The notes under the pieces: generated by a model
Told to the model about the DNA's origin: nothing
What the model saw: the letters and a program-made list of their open reading frames with translations, nothing else
Database searches by the model: none
Assembly: GCA_963575745.1 (NCBI GenBank)
Contig: CAUYUJ010008557.1
Location: 948,056-1,012,055 of the forward strand
Direction: 5' to 3'
Origin: Prorocentrum cordatum
Lineage: Eukaryota; Sar; Dinophyceae; Prorocentrales; Prorocentraceae
DNA: 64,000 nucleotides
Part shown: positions 54,815 through 64,000 of the stretch, piece by piece
Layout of the letters: each line of letters starts with the position of its first letter
Position numbering within the stretch: position 1 is the first letter of the stretch
Made by a program: the position numbers and the translations under genes

Positions 54815-55406
54815 TCAACAGTTTCTGGAGCACTTGGGCAGCCTCGCGTTCGACAAGCAACTGCTGTACAATGCGACGAGGCGGGAGAAGGCCCGTTTGG
54901 TGTGCCTGGACTGTCAGACGAAGCTGCGGCGCGGAAAGTGTACAACGGCTTATGCGCTGAAGTACTGGTCGAAGTCTGAACGCAAGAATCACGCGTCTTC
55001 TCAGGGCACAACTTTGGTCTGCAAAGCATGCCGTGCGCTAGGATTCGACCCGACGGATCTGGAGACGTACATGTGCCAGAGGTGCACTTGCAGGTTCGGC
55101 GCCCGTAAGTTCAACCAAACGCTACTGAGGAACCACAAGCATCACAATCGCATGAGGCTACAGTGCAAGGAGTGCGTCGCTGACGTCGAAGAAAGAGTGC
55201 GCCACCTGCGCAAAGCACTGCAGAAGAGCCAGCGAAAGTGCAAGTGCCATTGCCGCATTCACCAGGCCAAACGCCCGCTGACCCCCGTTTTTTTCGGAGA
55301 GAAACGCTGGCCGGGCAGCGACGGAGCGATATCCGCCGACGACCGCAAGTTCTTGGACGAGTTGCAACCGATGCCGGAATGGTGGAGCAAAGCCTGGGGC
55401 CGATGA
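54815..55406 (+). CDS. Cys-rich zinc-binding protein or domain (Stc1-like)
   Basis: About 195 residues in one frame, ending at a TGA. QQFLEHLGSLAFDKQLLYNA is followed by LVCLDCQTKLRRGKC, LVCKACRALGF, YMCQRCTCRFGARKFN, LQCKECV and KCKCHCRIH: at least five Cys pairs. C-x2-C...F...C-x2-C around RKFN resembles the Stc1 zinc domain of chromatin and RNAi proteins, by pattern only. The C-terminal GEKRWPGSDGAISADDRKFL and MPEWWSKAWGR are a distinct conserved-looking end. It lies directly after the helicase, one frame over, so it may once have been its C-terminal part or a separate gene. Its frame is unbroken, unlike everything around it. The true start is unclear. Confidence 0.5.
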
Positions 55407-56405
55407 GGTACGGCGCGGAGCTCGTCGTCTCAGCCTTACTACTGGCGACACTACCTCTGGGTATAGTGAGGCTGGAAACAGGATGTGGCCTCAATGGGTT
55501 CGGAGGTTCTTGTGTACATGGCTACGGCTTCGGTATCTATCCAATGGTGGATGTGCGTGGCTCATTTTCAGGGGCGCTTCAGATGGGGTGTACTAGAGGA
55601 CGCAGCTTGCTAGTGGGACTTGTACTCCACTCCGTTTTTGCGCATTTCTTTCCCGTGGGTTCGTCGAAATAACACTTCCGGGGTACACCCATCCTGCAGT
55701 CGATCTCCCACTTGAGGGCTGCGCGCCCCCCGCGGGGGCGAGCTCGGGCGGCCGCGCCTTCCAGCCGCGCGCAGAAGGGGGTAGGGGGGGGGGGGCGCTT
55801 TTCAGACGCACCCCTGCTTTTTGGAAGGCGCGGGCCTTGTTTGTAGATGTGCACCCATCAGAAGTCCGAAGAAAAGCAAGTTTCATGGTCTCCAGATTTC
55901 CCTTAAGACAATGAATAGCCTAGGCTGGGCCCTGAGCGGTTTCTCGGAGCAACTTTTTCCCGTGGAACCTTTCGCACGCGTGGACTTGGACCTTTTCTTA
56001 CGACAACGCGTGGAGCGAAAGCATTTTTCTTTGTTCATGATTTCCCTTAACTCGAAGCAGGGATGTAGGGCCGACTCCTCTTAGGAAGCGGCCTCCTTTA
56101 AAAAAACTCCCCCCCCCGCTCCCTACCGTCTTTTGCTCGCCGCCAAGCCTCCGCGTTGTTCCGTGGTCCAGGCTGGGGCGGCGCGAGGGGGCGAAGCCCC
56201 CTCGCGCTCTCCCTGTCTCCCGCGCGGCGCGGAGCGTGGGTTGGGGGGCCTGCGGGGCCCACTTCCCTTGCGCCGCCGCCTTCCCTCCCTCGCCCCCCTC
56301 CCTCGCCCCCATTTCCTCGCGCCGCCGCCACCACCACCCACCTCCCTCGCTCCCCCTCCCTCGCCCCCCCTCCCCCCACCTCCCTGGCTCCGCCCCGGAT
56401 GGCAG
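55407..56405 (+). other. No recognisable gene
   Basis: It holds a G run at about 55,781-55,794, two ATTTCCCTTAA words (55,896 and 56,041), and a purine/pyrimidine-biased segment at 56,100-56,400 in which C/T stretches alternate with CGCCGCC. Frames are open on both strands through that segment because of base bias. Confidence 0.4.
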
Positions 56406-56622
56406 GCCGTCGTTGACGGCATGGCTAAGGTTCGTGCCAAGTCCAAATGGCGCTCCGCCACAGGACCCACGGGCGCCCTGATCGTCGGCATGGGCGAGAT
56501 CGGTTGGCAGCTTCGTCACCGTTCACGCTCGAATCACAGCCGGCCTGTGGAAGCAAGCTGGCCAACGCCCTGAAGTTTTCGGTGGCGAACAAGGTTGACA
56601 TCTACAAGCGACGCAGCGCGCT

Positions 56623-57495
56623 TTGCGCTGGATGCAGCACAAGAAGTTCTTCAAGGAGGCTGGAGCCTTGGATAACATCGTCACAGGCAGTTGTTGGACT
56701 GCTCAGCGCACCTCCACCGCGGGCTACGATTGCCCAGCCGTGCGCCCGCGCTGTGGAAAGGCAGCTGGGAGCTTACTGCACAGACGCTACCGGTGCGAGA
56801 AAAACGATGACATCGACCATGAATGGATCCGCCGCACCCAGGACCTCAAGAACAGAGCCGTCCAATCCATGAGTGCCGAGCCCGACATGAAGATGTTTTG
56901 GTGCAGAGGTATCTTGCCCGCAAGGCTCAATGAGGTTCCAGAGGCTCCCGAGTGGAATGAAATCCAGACCGTGTACGATGTTGACATGCCCGTCCAGGTC
57001 CCGACGTTCGAAAGCTACTCCATCATCAGGGGCAACCCGATTCAGGCCCACAGGGCCTACCTCGACGGCTCGGTCAAATCAGCAGATGCTCGTATCGCCC
57101 GTGGTGGGTGGGAGGTAGCCTTCGACATTAACGAGACTCCAGTCGATGATCGATTCCCAGGGTTTTACGGTTCCATCGATGGTCAACAAATTGTTTCTTG
57201 TGCTGAGCTGGCTTCTTTGTATTACTGTTTCCTCTACACCCAGGGGCCCTTCGAGATCTGGACCGACAATGCCTTGGCTTACCGCGGTTGGAATTCCAGA
57301 GTGTGGCTCTATCCTCGAGGCCCCCATCAGCAGTGGTGGCAGCGGATCAAGCAGGCTATCCTCCAGAGGCCCGACAGGATCTCCATCGTCTGCGTGAAGA
57401 AATGCAGCTCTCACCTTGACGCCGTGAGCCGAAGGTTTGCCTCCCAGCCCTGGTATGTTTCTTTCGGCAATGAAAGAGCTGACGCTCTGGCCTAG
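56623..57495 (+). pseudogene. LINE-D copy 2 RNase H, catalytic D-E-D-D kept
   Basis: The frame is open for 290 codons and ends at TAG 57,493. It starts in the linker (MQHKKFFKEAGALDNIV, DLKNRAVQSMSAEPDMKMFW). RAYLDGSVKSADARIARGGW holds the first Asp (57,064), SCAELASLYY the Glu (57,205), IWTDNALAYRGW the next Asp (57,265), and NERADALA the last Asp (57,481); SSHLDAVSRR is the His motif. All residues of a type I RNase H active site are present. It would degrade RNA in an RNA-DNA hybrid after cDNA synthesis. The stop comes soon after the domain, with the C-terminal tail continuing in the other frames. Confidence 0.8.
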
Positions 57496-58016
57496 AGAGG
57501 CCTCGCGAAAGCCCTGAACCTAATCCAGTCCCAATTCGATTCTTTGAAAGACTATGAATCTCTCCTGCAACGGGTCCATAACTTATGGACCCGTTGGTTT
57601 TGTTTCCATCGTAAGCTCGGCCCAACACGACAGGCCGTCTAACGCTGGATGCAATATCACCGGTGTAAAGGAAGAGCGTTTGTTTCATGTTATAATGTGC
57701 CTCTGCCGATTCCGCCCTCAGCATACCCCTCTCTTACAGTTGGAGGTAAGACGGTACACCCGACTTATTCGGTGCACATCATGAATGGTCAACTTTGGTG
57801 TACGAAGTGTGCGAGCAGTTGCACGAACACTGGAGGTGGCGAGCTCAACCAACTCCCCGTCCCTTGTCCAGGTGGTGTGGGCACTGACAGTGGTCGGGAG
57901 GCTTTGCGCAGGTTGGCTAAGTGTCAGCCCTTGAATGTTTCGGCCAAGTGTTGGCCCTCAGGGGACCCCATCAAGCCCTGCAAAGCCTGCAAAGCCAAGC
58001 GTGCACGCCTGATGTA
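57496..58016 (+). pseudogene. LINE-D copy 2 C-terminal tail with Cys pairs
   Basis: After the stop the frame shifts and gives RWMQYHRCKGRAFVSCYN, then YSVHIMNGQLWCTKCASSC, and finally CKACKAKRARLM before a TAA. C-x2-C pairs (CTKC, CKAC) suggest a zinc-binding end. Copy 1 has the same words (MNGQ near 39,068 and IKPLQA near 39,265), more damaged. Confidence 0.55.
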
Positions 58017-58255
58017 AGAGGCTCGGTCACAAGGGCCGCGGCGTGTCTCTGGCCACGACCGCGCCCCCTCGGTGGGCCGATCCCTGGTTCCGCCCCCCCC
58101 CCAAACACCGCAGAGGGGGCTCGCGTCGTAGACGCGAACGCGAGGCATTTGGCCGTCCCCTGGACCTCTGGGGCCTCCAGGGCCGTCAGAAGACGACTCT
58201 GGATGAAAAGCTGGTCTTGGAGAAAGGTTCGGGACTGAGGACCCAGTGCTGAACA
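58017..58255 (+). other. LINE-D 3' non-coding segment
   Basis: GGGCCGCGGCGTG, GGCCACGACCGCGCCCC and GGGCCGAT match copy 1 downstream of its ORF. The conserved stretch ends near 58,085; the rest, to about 58,255, has no counterpart I could follow. Confidence 0.55.
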
Positions 58256-59415
58256 AGCACCACTACATCGTATGTCTGGGGTGGAGGAGGGTGGGGGAAG
58301 GGAGGCAATGGTGGTGTATGCTCTTGGGGCCCGCACCCCGTGCCTGACTGACTGCCCTCCCCAGGCCTTCTTGCCGGTTCTCTCTGCCCGCCACCTCCAG
58401 AGCTCTTAGGCATGCCATTCGATCGGGTTCGTCGAGAGCAGCAGTCTGCAACCTCTAGGGCGCCGAGATCGGTTTACTATCCGAGAGAAGCTCGAACTGC
58501 CATTGTGCTGCTGCGTCGACATGTTTTTGGACTAGATCTCGAGATGTAGGGCCGCAACAGAGCTCCCCCCCATGTTTCTTCCGCCCCCGTCTTTGCCCTC
58601 CCGCATCGGCCAAGCTTTCACGAGTGCGCCCTGCCCTCGCCCAGCCGCGCCTGATCACCGTGCCCAACTCGGCGGGCGTCCAGGGAGCGGGGTGATGACC
58701 AAGGGGGGTTGGATATCATGGCCTGGGCCATGACATCTCCACCAATCTCATGGCCCCTTCTTCTTTCAGTACGTCCTTTGGCGCCTCCCCCCCCAGGGCC
58801 GCGCGCATGCCTCGGGCCATGATTTGCCACTCCTCCCTCTTGGACGCCCCTCTCTTAGACGCTCCCGACACCGCCGCCGCCCACACCAAGGAAGCGAGCG
58901 GCGCGGCGGTCGATGCGATCCGCGGGCCGGGGCTGGGCCGCGCGATAGTGTTGTTGCGATCGGCGGTCGGCGATCGGCCACTCGGGGGGCGCGCCGCACG
59001 GGCGCCCAGAAGGGGGATTGCCAGGGGTGTCTTGCGTGTCGTTGTGATATAAGAGTCCGGGTCGAAGGGCTGACCTCGCGGGTGAACGTGAGCAACGCCA
59101 TGGAGGTGCCGCCCTTTGTTGTCCTTTCTGGTCTCCTAGCGTGGTCAGGTTCGCATGCTCTCAGGTTCTGAGCTGCCAGGATGAGGTTCAGTCGTGTGGG
59201 ATCTCTGGGCTTCTCGGGTGCGGGGCCGCTGGAAGCTTCGGATGTCGAGCCTCAGCTGGAGCTCGCGAACTCGGTATTGGGTTTCCTGATTACACCAGGG
59301 ACACCCACGGTCCGTAACACCTCATCTCGGTGACAGGCAATCCCTCGTCTGCTGGTGGTGGGATCGTTGGTCGAGGAGGATACTCAGGCCCTGTAGGGGA
59401 AGGAGGACGGGAATT
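58256..59415 (+). other. No recognisable gene
   Basis: Mixed sequence. A 100-codon frame (58,750-59,052) is Ala/Arg-rich and overlaps one of similar length on the minus strand. No motif seen. Confidence 0.4.
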
Positions 59416-59439
59416 ATCGGGGTGAAGGAGAAGGAGGGA

Positions 59440-59515
59440 GGAATCGGGAGGGTGATGATGGTGGTGATGATGTTGATGATGATGATGATGCTGCTGATGA
59501 TGATGATGATGATGA

Positions 59516-59552
<37 letters not shown>

Positions 59553-60384
59553 GGTGGTGATGATGATGGTGGTGGTGAGGATGATGATGATGATGATGTT
59601 GGTGGTGGTGATGAGGAGGATGAGGAGGAGCAGGAGGAGGAGGAGCAGGAGGAGGTAGGGAGGTGGGAGGGGGTGTTGATGTTGATGTTGATGATGAAGC
59701 TGCTGCTGATGATGATGCTGATGGTATATGTGATGGTGGTGATAACGATGCTCCTGCTGCTGCTGATGATGCTAATGATGACGATGGTGATGATGATGAT
59801 GAAACTGATGCTGATGATGATGATGACGATGATGACGACGACAATGATGATAATGCCGATGATGCTGATGATGGTGATTCTCGGTGATGATGATGATGGT
59901 GGTGATGATGATGTTGTTGATGGTGAAGATGATAGTGATGATGGTGGTGGTGGTGATGCTGATGGTGTTGATGATGATGGTGATGGTGATGGTGGTGATG
60001 ATGATGAAGATGAGGAGGATGAGGATGAGGAGGTAGCGAGGTGGGATGGTGTGTTCATGCTGATGTTCATGATGACGATAGTGGCGATGGTTGTGTTAAC
60101 GATGCTGCTGCTGCCGATAATGGTGATGATGACGCTGATGATGATGACGGTTATGATGACGACGATGACGATGATGTTAACGATGGTGATGATGATGATG
60201 GTGGTGATGGTGATGATGAATATGACGACGATGAAGACGAGGATGAGCAGGAGGAGGAGGCTCAGTTAGCGATATGGGAGGGGCTGTTGATGTTGATGTT
60301 GATGTAGATGACAGTGGCGATGGTGATGATACCGGCGACGATGATGACAATGATGCTTCTGAAGATTATGAAGATGGTGTTGAT

Positions 60385-60417
<33 letters not shown>

Positions 60418-60893
60418 CACGATGATGATGACGATGAGGATGATGATGGTGGGGATTATGATGGTGATGGTGATGATGATCATGATTATGCCGATGGTGA
60501 TGCTCGTGCTGATGTCGATGTCGATCATGTTTCTAATGCTGATGATAATGCTGATGACGGTGGTGGTGGTGGTGATGACGATGAGCTGCTGATAAGCAGA
60601 TGATGGTGCTGATGATTATGATGCTGATGGTGATGAGGATGATGACGTTAGTGCTGATAGTGCTGATGATGCTGATGGTGATGATGGTGATGGTGGTGGT
60701 GACGATGATGGTGGTGACGGTGATGATGATGATGATGATGATGATGATGGTGATGGTGATGGCGATGATGATGATGATGATGATGATGGTCATTGTGATG
60801 GTGATGTTGGTACTGATGCTGATGCTTGTAATGATGAATATGAGGATGACGATGGTGATGGTGATGATGATGTTGATGTTGATGACGATGCCC

Positions 60894-60943
<50 letters not shown>

Positions 60944-61043
60944 CACGATGATGGTGATGATGCTTATTATGACGATGCTGATGATGATGATGATGATGAT
61001 GATGAGGAGGAGGAGGAGGAGGAGGAGGAGGAGGAGGAGGAGG
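59440..61043 (+). repeat. (GAT)n microsatellite, about 1.6 kb
   Basis: Imperfect GAT/ATG triplets with GTG, GAC and GCT variants, ending in about ten GAG triplets (61,010-61,043) right against the LINE-F spliced-leader relic. Its long Asp, Met and His frames are repeat products. Sense strand GAT, opposite to the CAT repeats at LINE-E. Confidence 0.95.
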
Positions 61044-61065
61044 TCCGTTGCCATTTTGGCTCAAG
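61044..61065 (+). other. dinoSL relic at LINE-F 5' end
   Basis: Matches the 22-base dinoflagellate spliced leader except for A to T at 61,049; the 3' part GCCATTTTGGCTCAAG is exact. It directly follows the GAG repeat and begins the element. Confidence 0.92.
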
Positions 61066-61185
61066 GTGGGGACCAGAGACCCCCACGGCGAGCGGACAGC
61101 CCCTCCAGGCCATCCAGCGTGTCGTACGCTGGCGGACATTTCCCTTTTCCCTCCGATTCCGCCATTCCTGCTCCTTCGGAGCAGC

Positions 61186-62230
61186 ATGGCCCATGACGCT
61201 GATGGGGCTTCGATGGCTTCTCTTGATGCTGCTTACGATTCCATTGCCACCTTCCCATCTCAGGAAGGCACAGGCGGGAGCCAGTCCCCACCTGGTGGCA
61301 GACCCCACAAGAAGGCCAAGGGCAGCGAAGATGGTGACGCTCTGGCCGCTGTGGCCGCGCTTCGCTCCTTCGCCACCGACACCCGCAACGAGCTGCTCGA
61401 TGCGGTTGCCAAGTTGCAGACCAATGTCACGGAGTCCGGCGCAGGAGTGGCCAAGTCGTGCGACAACATCAGCCAGCAGGTTGAGACTCGATTCGCCGAC
61501 ATGCAAGCGCAGCAGGACCACACTCAGCTCAGGGTCAGCGCGCTGGAGCGCCAAGTGGCCGAGCTTCAGCAACTTCACTGTATCGAAGCCGAGGAGCCGA
61601 CGGCTGTCGTGCAGGATTCCTCGTTCAACAGGCATGTGGACCCTTGTATCTTGGCCATCCGCAGCAAAGCAGTTGCCGCAGCCAAGGACGTCGAAGCCAG
61701 CATCGGCGCGTGGCTGGAAATATCACAGACCAGCAAGGAGGACTACACCTTCTCCTTTGACCTGCGGGCAAGCGCTTCGTGGTCAGGGTCCGCGGGAACC
61801 CCGCCTTTGCCCAGCGGAAGGTGGCGCAGGCGATCGGTGCTCTCAGGTTCGCCAACGGTGACTGGGAGAGACACGCGGCCCCTGCCATTGACGGCACCAG
61901 GACGGAGCTCTTCATCAGCACCGACAAGAACCCGGCGATGGTCAAGAGGGAACTGGGCCTCAAGTTATTGCGCCGCGCCTTCGAGAGCGTGGCCAGCGGG
62001 GGCAGGTACTTTTCGGACAAAGCGAAAGGCGAGATCTCGGCGAGCTGCAAGCCCTTGGCACGCACCGCCCCCGTGCCTGGCGATGAAGCTCCCAAGGTCG
62101 AGTAGTGCGTGCCCAACTTGGTGGAGCTGGGGATCGACAAGGAGAGCGTTCAGAGGCTGTCCGAGGCCAGTTTGCAACCCGCGGTGGTGCCGCAGTGGTC
62201 TATTTAGCAGTATTCTTAGATGGTGGAGAG
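61186..62230 (+). pseudogene. LINE-F leading region: coiled coil and putative RNA-binding domain
   Basis: The first ATG downstream of the relic, at 61,186, starts MAHDADGASMASLDAAYDS. A run of heptads follows (NELLDAVAKLQTNVTESGAG, NISQQVETRFADMQAQQDHT, LRVSALERQVAELQQL), a clear coiled coil. AKDVEASIGAWLEISQTS leads to a frame shift near 61,770. The next frame reads FVVRVRGNPAFAQRKVAQAI, then DGTRTELFISTDKNPAMVKR and LKLLRRAFESVASGGRYF, an alternating strand-helix pattern that could be an RNA-binding fold. It meets a TAG at 62,103, and the original frame resumes before EN. Role as RNA chaperone inferred from LINE biology. Confidence 0.6.
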
Positions 62231-62249
62231 GTCCACGATCGGAAGAATG

Positions 62250-63405
62250 GCCCCTTATTCTGACTACTTGGAACGCCCGAGTCCTCTTCCATCATTATGT
62301 TCCCCGACGCGAGCCCAAGCGCGCCCTCCTCCGACGTCTCCTCACCAAAGGCGCCGCTGTAGCAGTCCAAGAGAGTCATGGTACCCTCCTCGGGATTCAG
62401 GACTTGTTGTATAACAATCGCCTGGAGTTCCAGGCGTGCGCTTCCTTCTGCTCGAATGAGCAGGCTGGTGGTGTTGTCACGTTCCTCCCCAGTTTTCATT
62501 TTCTCGGAGACCACGGCCCAGAGGTTTGCGCTCGACAAATCCTTCCAGGACGCGCTGTGCGAATTGCACTGGCCATGGAAGGTGGGTCCCAGCTGGCCCA
62601 CTACAACAGTCATAACTATAAGCTCTTCCGTGAATATAAAGAACTACTAGCAGAACTTATCTTGGCTGATCTGGAGGAGGCACAGGCGAACCCCGCCAGG
62701 TCCCTGGCCCCGGTCAGCGGGGACTTCAATTTTGCACGCGTGCCCCCGCGTCGATATCTTCAGGATTGGCGAGCCCCCCAGGACAGGACCCCCATGGAAG
62801 CCCTTGGGGAAATGGTCGAGGTCGAGGTCCCCGAGCCCTCCCATCACTTCGCCCCCAAGCGGATGCTCACCTACATCGATCGGCAATTCGTCTCGCTCCC
62901 TGGGTGGCTGCGCACGCAGATGAGTCTTGCAGGCGTGGTGGTGGAGCCCCCCGAACTACTGAACCGCAAAGGGATCTCTGATCATGGACCTGTTCGGGCT
63001 GTTGTTTGCCTTGGGAAACCTGTTCCTGACAGCGAGCGCCCTGTTCCTCCAGAGGTTTGCGATCGGCCCGAATACCGGCATCTCCTGGTGAAAATTGAAG
63101 AGGTTTGTGATCAGAGTAGGCTCACCCCGCCGCTGCGGCTGGAATTTCAGACCCAGATGATGCGCGAAGCGGCGAAGGTCGCCCGCGAGAGCCTCATCTC
63201 CAAGACGCCCGTCTCCCTCTTCGCGCGTTCGGCGATGATCAAAGGGATCGGTCGAGCAATCTGGCGGCAGGATGCGCGGCATGCCCAGCAGCTTTGGAGG
63301 TCTCGCGATTTCGGCAAGCTCTTCCTTCGGATCGCCCCGCTGGAGGGGGCAGTGGAGTTGATCGGCGCCCCTGAGTTTCATCGTCGTTCGAACTCGATCC
63401 ACGAG
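62250..63405 (+). pseudogene. LINE-F endonuclease, all catalytic motifs intact
   Basis: LILTTWNARVLFHHYV carries the Asn (62,272), AAVAVQESHGTLLG the Q-E, AHYNSHNYKLF the Tyr/His strand, LAPVSGDFNFARV the G-D-F-N, RMLTYIDRQFVSL the Asp-Arg block and GISDHGPVRAVV the S-D-H. Every residue known to matter in EEP endonucleases is in place and in one frame. It would nick one target strand to give a primer. A linker with RLEFQTQMMREAAKVARESL and SAMIKGIGRAIWRQ follows, ending at TAG 63,406. Listed as pseudogene because the leading part is frameshifted and the downstream RT is cut off by stops. Confidence 0.8.
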
Positions 63406-63408
63406 TAG

Positions 63409-64000
63409 ATTTCGACGCAGAAACAGGCGGCCCTTAGGGGGGCCATCTCAGACGCGACCGACGAGATTACGAGAACGAAAGCCAGAAGGAAACTGTAAAG
63501 TACGATTCGACGAAGTAGACTCTGGAGCCCCTTTGGGCGCAGGATGTCCCTGCAGCGGATCAGGGCAGCGGGCGGCCAGTCTGTTGTCGCCGAGCCTGGT
63601 GCTGCTCTCTCGCCGCTGGCCAACCAGTGGCAGCCTGTCTTCGCCAGGAAAGAGATGAGCGTTCATGCTGCGCAAGCTTATCTTCATCATCGTGTTTCTG
63701 ATATCGATATTTCTGACCTCCCTCCTCCTTCTCTTCGCCAATTGGAAGCTCGTCATGAGAGATCCGAAGACAGCGCCCCGGGTCTTGGCGGGCCCCCATG
63801 CAGGGCTTGGAAACGGCAACCCGCGGGGCTCAGTATTCCTGACGAAGGGATGTGGTGGTTACTTAGTGGGAGGGCCATGTCACCGTCGTTCAACCACGTC
63901 AGGGGGGTCTTCGTTGCCAAAGGGGAGGATGAACAAGACTCTGATGGTGTGTCTCGAGCTGCGGATCAAACTCGCCCTCTGGGGCTCAAACAGTCATCAA
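63409..64000 (+). pseudogene. LINE-F linker and start of reverse transcriptase
   Basis: The EN frame continues after TAG 63,406 with ISTQKQAALRGAISDATDEI, meets TAA at 63,496, and then runs open to the window end. LANQWQPVFARKEM is the conserved W-x-P-V-F of the linker. SAPGLGGPPCRAWKR matches the P-G-x-D-G-x-P-Y-x-x-W block, with Asp changed to Gly. VRGVFVAKGEDEQDSDGVSR and QTRPLGLKQSS are the F-x-P-K-G and R-P-L-x-L-x-N-S blocks before motif A. The catalytic motifs lie beyond the window. Confidence 0.65.

Larger units (their letters stand above)
56410..58255 (+). mobile_element. LINE-D copy 2: 5'-truncated, RNase H well preserved
   Basis: It begins inside the connection region (GALIVGMGEIGWQLRHR, matching TVAIGEIDWKLRG of copy 1), then gives the Cys linker, RNase H, the C-terminal Cys-rich tail and the conserved 3' segment. 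5' truncation is typical of LINE copies made by target-primed reverse transcription. Similar to copy 1 all the way to the 3' non-coding part. Confidence 0.75.
61044..64000 (+). mobile_element. LINE-F: non-LTR retrotransposon with dinoSL 5' end, cut by window end
   Basis: dinoSL relic, a leader of about 120 bases, a leading ORF with coiled coil and putative RNA-binding domain, EN with all catalytic residues, a linker and the beginning of the RT. The frame of ATG 61,186 carries the coiled coil, the EN and the RT start; only the segment between (about 61,770-62,230) is out of frame, and two in-frame stops follow EN. So it is one of the youngest copies here. RNase H, if any, lies past the window; LINE-D could be the 3' half of the same family, but nothing overlaps to test it. 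Confidence 0.8.

Overview
The window looks like nuclear DNA of a dinoflagellate, mostly decayed repeats. The clearest sign is the dinoflagellate trans-spliced leader (dinoSL): near-exact genomic copies (21 of 22 positions) at 39,498 and 61,044, and three looser copies at 47,301, 49,476 and 52,897. High GC, kilobases of trinucleotide microsatellite, long G or C homopolymers, and many LINE and Copia remains fit the same origin. I cannot name the species. I found no tRNA or rRNA gene, no CRISPR array and no clearly intact host gene. Almost all recognisable proteins belong to retroelements on the + strand, usually split over two or three frames.

Layout. 1-3.3 kb: LINE-A, in the order RNase H, endonuclease (EN), reverse transcriptase (RT), with a broken RT active site. 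4.4-9.7 kb: a Copia-type LTR retrotransposon with protease, integrase, RT (YVDD kept) and RNase H, all frameshifted; I found no LTRs. 10.1-12.9 kb: mostly unassigned. 13.0-16.6 kb: LINE-B with a C-terminal CCHC knuckle and RT motifs B and C missing. 16.8-17.3 kb: a minisatellite of about 150 bp. 19.8-20.4 kb: a minus-strand LINE tail. 21.4-24.6 kb: GAT, GAC, GTC, GAT microsatellite blocks, the GAC and GTC blocks being roughly inverted. 25.0-26.3 kb: a broken CCCH zinc-finger ORF. 26.6-33.2 kb: LINE-C with dead EN and RT. 34.0-34.6 kb: another retroelement scrap.

36.7-39.4 kb: LINE-D copy 1 (RT, then RNase H) with a 23-bp perfect palindrome. 39.5-44.5 kb: LINE-E, the most complete element. It starts with a dinoSL relic, keeps RT YADD, and has CAT microsatellite on both sides. 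44.9-45.3 kb: an 82-bp satellite. 46.7 kb: a long pure TAG array.

47.3-55.4 kb: a decaying tandem array of three units. Each opens with a spliced-leader-like motif and a similar short leader; the third holds a Pif1-like helicase (Walker A present, frameshifted there) followed by a Cys-rich zinc domain. 56.4-58.2 kb: LINE-D copy 2, with an RNase H whose D-E-D-D residues all remain. 59.4-61.0 kb: GAT microsatellite. 61.0-64.0 kb: LINE-F, which starts exactly at a dinoSL relic and has an intact-looking EN; it runs off the window.

The main theme is that LINE RNAs were apparently trans-spliced, then copied back to their very 5' end, so the leader was fossilised in the genome next to microsatellites. 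The helicase array shows a related pattern, with the relic multiplied by tandem duplication.
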